Position numbers and translations under genes: made by a program. Shown here piece after piece: positions 17,963-27,169 of a stretch of DNA of 64,000 bases. This DNA comes from Roseiarcus sp963780825 (GTDB lineage: Bacteria; Pseudomonadota; Alphaproteobacteria; Rhizobiales; Beijerinckiaceae). The notes below the pieces were generated by a model that saw nothing but the letters and a program-made list of their open reading frames with translations, was not told where the DNA came from and ran no database searches. The stretch's first letter is position 1, and every line of letters begins with the position of its first letter. The stretch is taken from the NCBI GenBank assembly GCA_963780825.1, contig CAWADL010000014.1, forward strand, positions 310,001 to 374,000, in the 5' to 3' direction.

Positions 17963-20175
17963 ATGAGTTTCAGGCATTTCCGCATCGAAACCGACGCCGA
18001 CGGCATCGCGCTCGTGACGTGGGACTCGCCTGGACGCTCGATGAATGTGCTGGACAACGAGGTGGTCGAGGAGATCGGCAAATTCGTCGACCAGATCGCC
18101 GCGGACGCCAACATCAAAGGCGCCGTCATCACGTCAGGCAAAGACGGTTTTTCCGGCGGCGCGGACCTCTCGATGCTGAGCGGCATGGGCGCTGAATTCG
18201 CGAAGGTCGCGCGCGAGAAGGGCGAAGAAGCGGCGATGCGTATCTTCTACGAAAGCTCGCGCCAGATTTCGCTTCACTATCGCAAGCTCGAAACTTCAGG
18301 CAAACCGTTCGCAGCGGCAATCAACGGCGTCTGCATGGGCGGCGGCTTCGAGCTGGCGCTCGCCTGCCATTATCGGATCGTCGCCGATCACGACAAAGCG
18401 CGCGTCGGCCTGCCTGAAATCAAGATCGGGCTGTTTCCCGGCGCCGGCGGCACGCAGCGTGTCGCCGCGGTTGATGCCGACGCCGGACGCGTTGCAGATG
18501 CTCGCCAAGGGCGATCAGATCAAGCCGGCGGCGGCAAAGAAGATGGGCCTCGTGCATGAGGTCGGCGCCGCTCGCGGAGATCGTCGCCAAGGCGAAGGAA
18601 TGGGTGAAGGCCAACCCGGGCGCCAAGGCGCCGTGGGACAAGCCGGACTACAAGCTGCCGTCCGGCAAAGTGTTCTCGCCGACCGGCATGATGATCTGGC
18701 CCGCCGGCTAATGCGCTCTATCGCCGCGAGACGTACGACAATTATCCGGCCGCGAAGGCGATCCTCTCCTGCGTCTACGAAGGCCTGCAGCTGCCGATGG
18801 ACCTCGCGCTGGCGGTGGAGAGCCGCTATTTCGCGAAGATCCTGCGGACGAAAGAGGCGGCGGCGATGATCCGGTCGCTGTTCCTGTCGATGGGCGAACT
18901 CAACAAGGGCGCGCGCCGGCCGGCGGAAGCTGCCGCGACCAACCTGAAGAAGATCGGCGTCATCGGCGCCGGCTTCATGGGCGCGGGCGTCGCGTATGTC
19001 ACGGCAAGCGCCGGGCTCGACGTTGTCTTGGTTGATCGCGATCAGGACGCGGCCGACAAAGGCAAGGCGCATTCGGAGAAGCTCATTTCCTCGCAAGTGG
19101 CCAAGGGCCGCGCCAAGGGCGGCCGACCGCGACGCGCTGCTGGCGCGGATCCACGCGACCTCCGATTACGCGGCGCTGAAGGGCTGCGACCTCGTCGTCG
19201 AGGCGGTGTTCGAGGAGCGCGGCGTCAAGAAAGAGGCGACGCTGCGGGCTCAGGGCGAAGTCGGGGGCGACGTGATCTTCGCCAGCAATACCTCGACGTT
19301 GCCGATCACTTCGCTCGCGGAAACCGCGCTAGAAACCAGAAAATTTCATCGGCATCCATTTCTTCTCGCCGGTCGACAAGATGATGCTGGTCGAGATCAT
19401 CATGGGCGAGAAGACGGGGCCGAAGGCGCTCGCCACCGCCATCGACTTCGTGCGCGCCATCAAGAAGACGCCGATCGTCGTCAATGATTGCCGCGGCTTC
19501 TTCGCCAACCGCTGCGTCGGCAACTATATCCGCGAAGGCCATCTGATGCTGATGGAGGGCGTGCCGCCGGCGATGATCGAGAACGCCGCGCGGATGGCGG
19601 GCATGCCGGTCGGGCCGCTTTCGCTCAACGATGAAGTGGCGATCGATCTCGGTTGGAAGATCCTGCAGGCGACCAAGAAAGATCTCGGCGCCAACGCCGT
19701 CGATCCGGCGCAGGAGAAGTTGCTTGATGCGATGGTCGTCAAGGAGCAGCGGTTCGGGCGCAAGAACGGCAAGGGGTTTTACGATTATCCCGCGCAAGGG
19801 CAGAAGACGCTTTGGCCGGGGCTTGCGAAGATCGCTGGCAAACAGGTCGATTCAGATGAGATCTCTGTGCAGGATCTGAAGGACCGGTTCCTCTATACCC
19901 AGGCATTGGAGGCCGCGCGTTGTATGGAGGAGAAGGTGGTCACCGATCCTCGCGAAGCGGACGTCGGCTCGATCCTCGGCTTCGGCTTCGCGCCATTCAC
20001 CGGGGGGGTGATTTCGCTGATCGACGGCGTCGGGACGAAGGCATTCGTCGCCCGCGCACAGGAGTTGGTGGCGAAGTACGGGCCGCGCTTCGAGCCGAGC
20101 GAAGGGCTGAAGGCGATGGCCTCGACCGGCGAGAGTTTTTACGGAAAATACGCGCCGGCGAAGAAAGCGGCTTAG
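17963..20175 (+). CDS. 3-hydroxyacyl-CoA dehydrogenase / enoyl-CoA hydratase (FadB/FadJ type), at least five frameshifts
   Basis: Bifunctional beta-oxidation enzyme of about 735 residues. The N-terminal crotonase domain shows SGKDGFSGGADLSML and NGVCMGGGFELALACHYR, with GLPEIKIGLFPGAGGTQR carrying the catalytic Glu region. The dehydrogenase half has the NAD motif GVIGAGFMGAGVA, then NTSTLPI, IGIHFFSPVDKM (catalytic His) and VNDCRGFFANR. Frames change near 18467, 18563, 18701, 19123 and 19343; removing one base at each restores a continuous protein. The gene is therefore read as functional with base-calling errors, not a pseudogene. Upstream AGGAGC at 17951-17956 is the ribosome binding site. 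Confidence 0.92.
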
Positions 20176-20210
20176 GCGAAGCTGTGAACTGACGGAATCG
20201 ACCAGCGCCC

Positions 20211-20355
20211 GTCATTGCGAGCGAAGCGAAGCAATCCAGCGCGGGGCGGGGCGCATCGCTGTCCGCGGGAGCGCCGCCGTCCGCGCCAATCACGTGGCGA
20301 GGCCGAGCCGAGGCATCGCGGAGAGGCTGGATTGCTTCGCTTCGCTCGCAATGAC
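20211..20355. repeat. Palindromic repeat, GTCATTGCGAGC family (copy 2)
   Basis: Perfect 30-bp arms (left begins GTCATTGCGAGCGAAGCGAA, right ends TTCGCTCGCAATGAC) enclosing about 85 bp of GC-rich sequence. It lies between the convergent FadB and enolase-superfamily genes, where it may work as a shared terminator. Confidence 0.85.
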
Positions 20356-20364
20356 GGTGGGGCC

Positions 20365-21564
20365 TCAAAGAATCGGCGCATTGGCCGGAACCAGATGTAG
20401 CGCGTTCCCGGCGTACGGATGCGCCCGCGCAAAATCTTCGTCGAGTTCGACCCCGAGGCCTGGCCCGTCCGGCGGGATCACGTAGCCGTCCTCCCAGCGG
20501 ATCGGTTTCTTCAACAGGCGCGCCTGAAACCCATCCCAGCGCTCGATGCTTTCCAGGATCAGGAAGTTCGGCGAGCACGTCGAGATCTGGATGTTCGCCG
20601 CGCCAACCACCGGCCCGCAATAGAGATGCGGCGCAATCTGCGCATAGTGCGCCTCCGCCATACCCGCGATCTTCTTCGCCTCCAACAACCCGCCGACGCG
20701 TCCAAGGTTCATCTGCAAGATCGAGGCGGCGCCTGTTGCGAGCACGCGCGCGAACTCATATTTGGTCGTCAACCGCTCACCGGTCGCAATCGGAATACTG
20801 GTTGAGGCCGCGACTTTCGCCATTTCCTCCGGCATTTCCGGCGGCGTCGGCTCCTCAAACCAAAGCGGCGCGTAGGGCTCCAACTTCTGCGCGAGCCGCC
20901 GCGCGCCAGAGACCGTGAACTGTCCGTGCGTGCCGAACAACAGATCGCAGCGCGTCCCCACCGCCTCACGGATGCGCCGGCAGAAAGCCGCGCTGAGCTC
21001 AAGCCGCTCTAGGCTTGGTTGGCGCGGATCGAAGGTTGAATAGGGGCCGGCCGGGTCGAACTTGACTGCGGTGAAGCCCATCGCGGCGTATTCGAGTGCG
21101 CGCTCCGCCGCCGCGTCAGGATCGGAATAGACGGGACTGTCCGCATAGGCGTCTTCGTTCGCGCCCGGATACAAATACGTGTACGTGCGCAGCTTCTCGT
21201 GCACCTTGCCACCGAGCAGGGCGTAGACGGGTTTGTCTACCGCTTTGCCAATCAGATCCCACATCGCCATTTCGAGACCCGACAACACGCCCATCAACGA
21301 GATGTCAGGCCGTTGCGAATAACCGCGGCCATAGACGTTGCGCCACAGCGTCTCGATCGCGAACGGGTCGGCGCCGAGTAGATGTTTTTCAAACACGTCA
21401 CGGACGAAGGGTTCGAACACACTCGGAGCAAAGCTCGCGGCGTAGACTTCGCCGAGACCTTCGATCCCGTTGTCGGCGACGAGTTTTACAAACAGGAAGT
21501 AGCGGCCGCCACGGGTCGGCGGCGGGTTGCCGACGACGAAAGTCTTGAGATCGACGATCTTCAT
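20365..21564 (-). CDS. Mandelate racemase/muconate lactonizing enzyme family dehydratase
   Basis: 399-residue enolase-superfamily enzyme, probably a sugar-acid dehydratase of the galactonate-dehydratase-like group. An N-terminal capping domain (1-125) precedes the barrel. The first acidic metal ligand is near CDLLFGTHGQF, the second in WFEEP, the third in TGERLTTKYEF; the catalytic His is probably in APHLYCGPV. The start ATG overlaps the stop of the upstream SDR gene (ATGA), so the two are translationally coupled. With the SDR and epimerase-type gene it makes an oxidation-then-dehydration route for a sugar or uronic acid. The exact substrate cannot be assigned. Confidence 0.85.
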   Translation of the reverse strand: MKIVDLKTFVVGNPPPTRGGRYFLFVKLVADNGIEGLGEVYAASFAPSVFEPFVRDVFEKHLLGADPFAIETLWRNVYGRGYSQRPDISLMGVLSGLEMAMWDLIGKAVDKPVYALLGGKVHEKLRTYTYLYPGANEDAYADSPVYSDPDAAAERALEYAAMGFTAVKFDPAGPYSTFDPRQPSLERLELSAAFCRRIREAVGTRCDLLFGTHGQFTVSGARRLAQKLEPYAPLWFEEPTPPEMPEEMAKVAASTSIPIATGERLTTKYEFARVLATGAASILQMNLGRVGGLLEAKKIAGMAEAHYAQIAPHLYCGPVVGAANIQISTCSPNFLILESIERWDGFQARLLKKPIRWEDGYVIPPDGPGLGVELDEDFARAHPYAGNALHLVPANAPIL

Positions 21565-22316
21565 TGCGCGGTGAGGCCGCCGTCGATGACCATCTCGGCG
21601 CCGGTGGTGAACATCGATTCGTCGCTAGCGAGATAGAGGATCGCGGAGGCGATTTCGTCGGCTTCCCCCATGCGCCCAAGCGGCGCCGCGGCGTTGAGGC
21701 CCTCGCGCACCCGCGCCGGATTGCTGGCGGTCGCAATGAATCCCTCAACCATGCTTGTTCGGGTGAAGGAAGGATGCACTGAATTGCAGCGGATGCCGTA
21801 GCCTTTTCGGGCGCAGTAGAGCGCTACGGATTTGGTTGTCAGACGCACGGCGCCTTTGCTGGCGCAATAGGCGACGGACTGCGCGTCGCCAACGATGCCG
21901 GCGACGGAGGAGACATTGACGATGGACCCGCCCTGCCCCTTCATCGCGCGCACGGCCTCGCGACAGCCGAGGAAAACGCTTTCCGAGTTGATCGCCTGGG
22001 TGCGACGCCAATCTTCGAGTGTCGTGGTCTCGATGTTGCCGATGATGCCGACGCCCGCGTTGTTGACAAGCACGTCGATCGCGCCAAATTTGGCGAGCGC
22101 CGCGTCGACGACCTCGCGCCAACGCGCTTCCTCGCTCACGTCCTGCACGAGCGTCAGCGCGCCGCGCTCCTCGAATTCGACGAGGCTTGAAATATTGAGG
22201 TCGGTGAGGATGAGCTTGGCGCCTTCGGCTTCAAACAAACGCGCCGACGCGCTACCGATGCCGCCCGCCGCGCCGGTGATAAGCGCCACCTTACCTTCAA
22301 GTCTAGGCTTGCCCAT
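21561..22316 (-). CDS. SDR-family oxidoreductase
   Basis: 251-residue classical short-chain dehydrogenase. The cofactor motif is TGAAGGIGSAS (about residues 14-24), a substrate-site region is NNAGVGIIGN, the catalytic Ser lies in VNVSSVAG and the Tyr-Lys pair in YCASKGAV. An acidic residue after beta-2 (TDLN) suggests NAD preference. It is the middle gene of a putative sugar-acid operon: it overlaps the downstream dehydratase gene by 4 bp and is separated from the upstream epimerase-type gene by a hairpin repeat. Confidence 0.88.
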   Translation of the reverse strand: MGKPRLEGKVALITGAAGGIGSASARLFEAEGAKLILTDLNISSLVEFEERGALTLVQDVSEEARWREVVDAALAKFGAIDVLVNNAGVGIIGNIETTTLEDWRRTQAINSESVFLGCREAVRAMKGQGGSIVNVSSVAGIVGDAQSVAYCASKGAVRLTTKSVALYCARKGYGIRCNSVHPSFTRTSMVEGFIATASNPARVREGLNAAAPLGRMGEADEIASAILYLASDESMFTTGAEMVIDGGLTAQ

Positions 22317-22337
22317 TACGATTCCTTATTTCGGACA

Positions 22338-22428
22338 CCCCTTGTGTCTTTGTGAAACCCTTTGTGCCCTGGTGGTGAAAGATGTTCACCACCAAGCCGC
22401 AAAGGGTTTCACAAAGACACGAAGGGCG
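22338..22428. repeat. Long hairpin repeat within the sugar-acid operon
   Basis: About 90-bp near-perfect inverted repeat: left arm CTTGTGTCTTTGTGAAACCC continuing through TTTGTGCCCTGGTGGTGAA, loop about 5 bp, right arm its complement ending GGGTTTCACAAAGACACGAA. It is unlike the other families in the window and much more AT-rich. It occupies the 119-bp gap between SDR and epimerase genes, so a transcript across it would fold strongly. Confidence 0.75.
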
Positions 22429-22435
22429 CCCAGCT

Positions 22436-23326
22436 TTAGATGTACTTCCGCCAGTCGTGCGCTTCTTTGAAGCCCAGCACCTCGCGCGCCTTTCGGTTGG
22501 AAAGCGGCGCCTCATGCTCGCCAAGCTTTCGCGTAACCGGCGTCTTTGGATAGGTCCGCGCCAGAAAATCAGGCGTCGGCTCGTTCAGCGTTGCGGTATC
22601 GTTGGTCGCGTTGAACACCTGGAACCCGAGGCCATCTTTCTGCAAACAAAGATGCACGATCTCGCCTAGATCGCGCGCGTCAATATAGCTCCACGCATTG
22701 CGTTTGCGCGAAGCCGGGTTCTCAGCGTATTTCGCGAACGGCTTGTATTCGTGCGGCTCGATCACGTTGCCGATGCGCAGCGCGTAGATGTCGGCCCCAT
22801 AGCGCATCGCGAACGCCCGCGCGGTTTTTTCGTTGCACACCTTAGACAGGCCATAAGAGTCCTGTGGGTCGACGTCGTAATCCTCTTCGAGCGGAAATTG
22901 TTTGAAGTCCTTGTCGCCTTCTGCAAAGCAGACGCCATAGGTCGTCTCGCTCGAAGCGATGATGACCTTGCGAACCCCGAGCTTCATCGCCGCTTCAATC
23001 ACATTGTAGGTGCTGAGGATGTTTTTGGCGAAGGTGACATTGTCGGGCTCGATCAGCACGCGCGGGATGGCGGCGAAATGCACCACCGCGTCCGGCGCGG
23101 ACGGCGGCTTGCCTTTCGCATAGCCCTCGAATCCGAAATGCTGGGAAAGCGCGTTGAACGCCTGGCCGCTGTCCGTGAGATCGGCGATCAGCGTATTGAC
23201 GCCGGGAACATCAAGCGGCTTCAGATCGACGTTGAGAATCTCATAGCCCTTGTCCTTGAGATGCGGCACGGCGTGCCGCCCCGCCTTGCCGGTTCCTCCC
23301 GTGAATACGATGCGTTTGGCAGGCAT
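22436..23326 (-). CDS. NAD-dependent epimerase/dehydratase family protein, uronate-dehydrogenase-like
   Basis: 296-residue extended SDR. The nucleotide motif TGGTGKAGRHAV is near the N-terminus (about residues 9-20), Asp in NVDLKP suggests NAD, the serine region is IIASSETTYG, and the catalytic pair is SYGLSKVCNEK. The family includes uronate dehydrogenases and nucleotide-sugar epimerases; the downstream sugar-acid dehydratase favours an oxidising role on a sugar or uronate. It is the first gene of the three-gene set and sits about 75 bp from the TetR regulator upstream. Confidence 0.82.
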   Translation of the reverse strand: MPAKRIVFTGGTGKAGRHAVPHLKDKGYEILNVDLKPLDVPGVNTLIADLTDSGQAFNALSQHFGFEGYAKGKPPSAPDAVVHFAAIPRVLIEPDNVTFAKNILSTYNVIEAAMKLGVRKVIIASSETTYGVCFAEGDKDFKQFPLEEDYDVDPQDSYGLSKVCNEKTARAFAMRYGADIYALRIGNVIEPHEYKPFAKYAENPASRKRNAWSYIDARDLGEIVHLCLQKDGLGFQVFNATNDTATLNEPTPDFLARTYPKTPVTRKLGEHEAPLSNRKAREVLGFKEAHDWRKYI

Positions 23327-23400
23327 GAGGTTCTCCCAAAAAGAAGCGCCGGACCGCGGCGCCGGCGCTTGTTTGTTTGTGCGTCAAAAAGACCGAGCGA

Positions 23401-24069
23401 TCAGACTGCGCTGTCCGCCGCCGGCTCGTTCTCGCGGCTCGCGCGGCCCCGCCCTTTTGTCGCCGCGCGCGCTATGGCCCGGAGCGGCGCGGCAAAGCTA
23501 TCGAGCCGCTGCAGGCCGGCCACCAACCGATCGCCTTTTGTGAGTTCACGATCGAGCGCGGCCATCGTCTTCGAAAAATCCGGCGGCGTATCCTCGAGCC
23601 AGATAGCGAATACCCGCGCCCAAGCGAGCGTCAGCCCCTGAACCTTCAGCGCGCCAGCGGGACCGTCGCTTTCGATCTCGGCGGCCTCCAGCATGAAGCG
23701 CATCGAGTTGACGGTCAGTTGATTGATCGCCAGCAGCGCCGTCGGATCGCGGCGTATCCAAGCGGAAATCCCGCGAAGCGCCTCACGATACGGCGCCATC
23801 GCGTCGAGCCTGCGCATCAACACGTCGAACAGACGATCGCGCGCCGAGGAGTTGGCGAGTTCGCCGAGCGGCGTCGCCAGCACTGCGCGGTCGATGCGCC
23901 GCGAAAATCCGGCGAGCGTTGCGCCTTTCGACGGGAACGCGTCGCGGAAATCGGCGAGGCTGACGCCGGCCTCAGCCGCAATGTCGCGGATCGCGATATC
24001 TTCGAACCGTCGTTCCGCGGCGAGTTTCAGCATCGCGTCGACGATCTTCGTCTTCACTTCCTCGGCCAT
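23401..24069 (-). CDS. TetR-family transcription regulator
   Basis: 222-residue protein with an N-terminal helix-turn-helix (about residues 8-50: KLAAERRFEDIAIRDIAAEA followed by GVSLADFRDAF) and a C-terminal helical ligand domain resembling COQ9-type TetR proteins of Alphaproteobacteria. The C-terminal tail is basic. It is co-directional with proC upstream and the sugar-acid genes downstream. Whether it controls either is inference from position only. Confidence 0.83.
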   Translation of the reverse strand: MAEEVKTKIVDAMLKLAAERRFEDIAIRDIAAEAGVSLADFRDAFPSKGATLAGFSRRIDRAVLATPLGELANSSARDRLFDVLMRRLDAMAPYREALRGISAWIRRDPTALLAINQLTVNSMRFMLEAAEIESDGPAGALKVQGLTLAWARVFAIWLEDTPPDFSKTMAALDRELTKGDRLVAGLQRLDSFAAPLRAIARAATKGRGRASRENEPAADSAV

Positions 24070-24125
24070 ATTCGTCTCCTCGTCGAGCCAATCTAGGCGC
24101 GCTTTCCCCCCACGCCAAGCCGCGC

Positions 24126-24942
24126 TCAGCCGCTGAGTTCACGGGCGCGGTCGCGCGCCGCCTGAACGGCGCGAACCAGCAGCGCGTCGAGGCCGTCCGG
24201 CGCTTTCAAGACGGCCAGCGCCGCCGCCGTCGTGCCGCCGGGCGAAGTGACGTTTTCGCGCAAAAGCGCGGCGGACACTTCGGCGTCGCGGAACATCAGT
24301 TCGCCGGCGCCCTCCACGGTCGCCCGGGCGAGCCGCATCGCTAGATCGGCCGGCAGGCCGACCGCCTCCCCGGCCCGAGCCATCGCCTCCACCAACGCGA
24401 AGGCGTAAGCCGGACCAGAGCCGGAAAGCGCGGTGACCGCGTCGATCAGCGCCTCGTCCTCGACCCATTCGAAAACGCCGACAGCGCGCATCAGCGTCTC
24501 GGTCCAGCCGCGCTGGTTCGCGGTGACCGCCGGATTGGCGGCGCCCGCAGCCGCGCCGCGCCCGACCGCGGCGGGCGTGTTCGGCATTACGCGAACGAAG
24601 GCGCCAGGTTCGGGAAAGCGCGCGGCGAGATCGGCAATCGTCTTGCCGGCAATGACGGACACGACCAAGGTATGCGCGCCGCCGAGGCGCTGCAACGATG
24701 GCGCGGCGGCTTCGAGCATCTGCGGCTTCACTGCCAGCACGAGCAAATCAGGCGCTTCAGGGGCGACTGAATTTAGCGCGAAGCCTCGCTCGCTTTGCAG
24801 AGCGGCGAGTTCAGGCGACGGGTATGGCTCGATCACGACCGCGCTTTCCGCGGGCCAGGCCTTGGTCGAGCCAGCCTCGCAGCATAGCCGCGCCCATTTT
24901 ACCCGCTCCCGCCAAGGCGAGCGTTCGCGGCCATGCCGTCAT
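24126..24942 (-). CDS. proC: Pyrroline-5-carboxylate reductase, frameshifted near N-terminus
   Basis: Last enzyme of proline synthesis, reducing pyrroline-5-carboxylate with NAD(P)H. From ATG 24942 the protein reads MTAWPRTLALAGAGKMGAAM, with the Rossmann motif GAGKMG, then breaks near 24860, where removing one C restores AESAVVVIEPYP. Later signatures are VLAVKPQ, VRVMPNTPAAVG, DAVTALSGSGPAYAF and ENVTSPGGTTAAAL. Without the correction the cofactor site is lost, so the shift is best read as an error. Confidence 0.92.
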
Positions 24943-25133
24943 TTTTAGCTCCTGCCGATGGCGTGCGATGCGCAGAACGAGGCCCCGCGGCGCAGAGTTA
25001 ACGCACGATGAAAAAGCTCGGGCGATTTTGTGGCTAAAGTCACACGTTTCCTATATACGGCCGTGTTACTCGGCGCCATGGGAAGGCGGCTCCCGAGCTT
25101 TGGGCGCAAATGGCTGGGTCGCAGGGGCGGAAA

Positions 25134-25904
25134 ATGGCGCGAAACGCACGCATGCTGACGGCGCTTGCGCTGATCGGCGGCTTCGCCGCAGGCGGAATCG
25201 CGCTGGCCCGCGGGCCGGACATGAATCTGCCGATCTTCGCGCCGAGTTCGGAGCCCAGCTTTTCCTTCGAGCCGCCGAAGCCGTCGCGCGCATCTCTGGA
25301 GGACTCGGACGCTCCCGTCGTGCGACCACATCACAAGCATTCCTCCGGCGGACACGGCGCAACTTTCGGGTACGGCAAGCCGGTTTGCGTGCGGCTTTGC
25401 GACGGCTTCTTTTTTCCGACGGCGTCAACCACCGGCGGGGATGCCGCCTGCGCGGCGCAATGCCCCGACGCGCCGACCGCCCTTTACACGATGCCGGGCG
25501 AGCACATCGAGGAGGCGGTCTCCTCAACCGGTAAGCCTTACACCCAACTCCCGGTCGCCAAGCGCTATCAGACGAGCTTCGAGAACACCTGCACTTGTCA
25601 TCGCGACACCGTCGCCTCGCGCGCCAACCAGATCCTGCATGACACGACCCTTCGGAAGGGCGACGTCGTGATGACCGCCGATGGCTTCAAGGTTTACGAA
25701 GGCAACGGGTACGGCGCCGTTACTCAACGCGATTTCGTCGCCGTCTCGCGCGCCGGCAGCGTATCGAAAGAGGAGCGCGCGACGCTCGCGGCCATGGAGC
25801 GAGCCAGCGCTGGTTCGCCCGCGCCTTCCGCGCCTGCAGTCGCCGTCGCGCGTCCGCACGGCAATGTGACCGTCGACAATGGCGAACCGGCCCCCGCGCA
25901 ATAG
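25134..25904 (+). CDS. DUF2865-like exported protein
   Basis: About 256 residues from ATG 25134 (the frame is open to 25110). It has an N-terminal hydrophobic segment (LTALALIGGFAAGGIALA) likely to be a signal peptide or anchor. The conserved part contains VCVRLCDGFFFP, CAAQCPDAPT, VSSTGKPYTQLPVA and CTCHRD, matching the cysteine-bearing block of DUF2865 proteins common in Hyphomicrobiales. Function is unknown. It converges with tonB, with only two bases between the stops. Confidence 0.8.
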   Translation: MARNARMLTALALIGGFAAGGIALARGPDMNLPIFAPSSEPSFSFEPPKPSRASLEDSDAPVVRPHHKHSSGGHGATFGYGKPVCVRLCDGFFFPTASTTGGDAACAAQCPDAPTALYTMPGEHIEEAVSSTGKPYTQLPVAKRYQTSFENTCTCHRDTVASRANQILHDTTLRKGDVVMTADGFKVYEGNGYGAVTQRDFVAVSRAGSVSKEERATLAAMERASAGSPAPSAPAVAVARPHGNVTVDNGEPAPAQ

Positions 25905-25906
25905 GC

Positions 25907-27169
25907 CTACTCGGATCCACTAAAGCGGATCGTGATATGGCCGCGGAACGATCCGCCGGGTGGCGGCGGCGCTTCTACCGCGCCCATTATCGCATGTACG
26001 CGCGCGTCCAGGGCTGCGTTGCCCGACGATTTCGTTATCGAGTGGGTGGAGATGCGCCCGCTGGACCCGACGGTGAAAGCGACGCCGACGCTGCCACTCG
26101 CCGACAGGCCGGAAGAGTCTTTATGGCGCGCGATCTCTGCATAGATAGTCGAGCCATAGGCGGCGAGATCCTCGCCTGAGGCTTTGGCGGCCACACCGCG
26201 CCCCTCGGTTGCGGACCCGTCGCGGGCTTTCCGGGCTTCGTCCCGCGCTTTTCGTGCATCCGCCGCGGCTTTTCGGGCTTCGTCCCGCGCCTTGCCGGCG
26301 TCCTCCGCCTGCCTTCGTGCTTCCTCCCGCTTTTCCGCTTGCTCGCGCCGTTCGGTTTGCTCTCGAGCCTCGTCTCGGACGACGGGGCGTTCGCTTGGCG
26401 TCGGCTTAGGGCTCGGCATCGGCTTGGCGATGGGTTTTGGAGGTGGAGGCGTCGGTTTCGGTGGAGGCGGCGCCGGGAGTTTTGGACGCGGCGGAATGGG
26501 TTTGGGAAGGACCGACAACGACGTCGGCTCAGGCGGGACGATCGCCGTTGGTGTCGGCATTGGAGAGGGCGTCTGCGTCGGCGGAGGGATTGGCTCGGGT
26601 GTCGATGTCTCTGTCGGTTGGGCCGTGGGCGACGGCGTCTCAGTCGGCGTGGATATCGTCAGGGGCGTAGAAGTCTCAGGAGGCGGCGAAAACGGTGGCG
26701 TCGGGGCAGGGGACGGCGTCTCGCTCGGCAACGGAGACGGTTCGGGCGTCGAAGGTTCGGTAGGCATAGGGGACGGCGTTTCGCTCGGCGTGGGGCTGGG
26801 GGAAGGCGTCTCGATTGGCGTGGGAGTTGGTTCAGGCGTGGGCGTCTCGGTCGGCGTGGTCGACGGCGTATTTGTTGGCGCAGGCGTAGAGGCTTCGGTC
26901 GGCACAGAAGAGGGAGTTGTTGTCTCCGTAAGCGGCGTCTCGCTCGCCGAAGGCGTCGCAGTCACTGTCGGCTGCGGAGTGGGTTCAGCCGAAGGAGCTG
27001 GCGCGGACAATTCACTGGTCGGCGCATCGACGGCGACTTCGACCTCCGGCAATTCAACCGGCGGCGAGGCAGGTCGCGCGACGATAAAGGCCGCCGCCGC
27101 GATGTGTAGCGAAAGCGCCGCTAAGATCGCCGCCGGCCGTAGCCAGGCCGGCCGAACGGGATCGGTCAC
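25907..27169 (-). CDS. tonB: TonB-family energy transducer with long Pro/Thr/Ser-rich linker
   Basis: 420-residue protein with an N-terminal membrane helix (about 10-31), a very long linker (about 35-250) made of degenerate ETPSP/TPxPTP repeats, a second linker rich in Pro-Lys (KPTPPPPKP), a charged Glu/Arg/Lys/Ala helix (about 275-335), and a C-terminal TonB domain with YGSTIYAEIARHK, GSVGVAFTVGSSG and LDARVHAIM. It should span the periplasm to energise outer-membrane receptors, driven by ExbB/ExbD. The start overlaps the exbD stop by 4 bp. No TonB-dependent receptor gene is in the window. The repeat linker makes the opposite strand look like a Gly/Val-rich open frame, which is not real. Confidence 0.88.
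   Translation of the reverse strand: MTDPVRPAWLRPAAILAALSLHIAAAAFIVARPASPPVELPEVEVAVDAPTSELSAPAPSAEPTPQPTVTATPSASETPLTETTTPSSVPTEASTPAPTNTPSTTPTETPTPEPTPTPIETPSPSPTPSETPSPMPTEPSTPEPSPLPSETPSPAPTPPFSPPPETSTPLTISTPTETPSPTAQPTETSTPEPIPPPTQTPSPMPTPTAIVPPEPTSLSVLPKPIPPRPKLPAPPPPKPTPPPPKPIAKPMPSPKPTPSERPVVRDEAREQTERREQAEKREEARRQAEDAGKARDEARKAAADARKARDEARKARDGSATEGRGVAAKASGEDLAAYGSTIYAEIARHKDSSGLSASGSVGVAFTVGSSGRISTHSITKSSGNAALDARVHAIMGAVEAPPPPGGSFRGHITIRFSGSE

Noticed and set aside
8282..19400. Programmed +1 frameshifting as an explanation for the many broken frames
   Set aside because: Shift sites share no slippery motif or stop-codon context, occur in unrelated housekeeping genes, and all behave as inserted bases; sequencing error is simpler.
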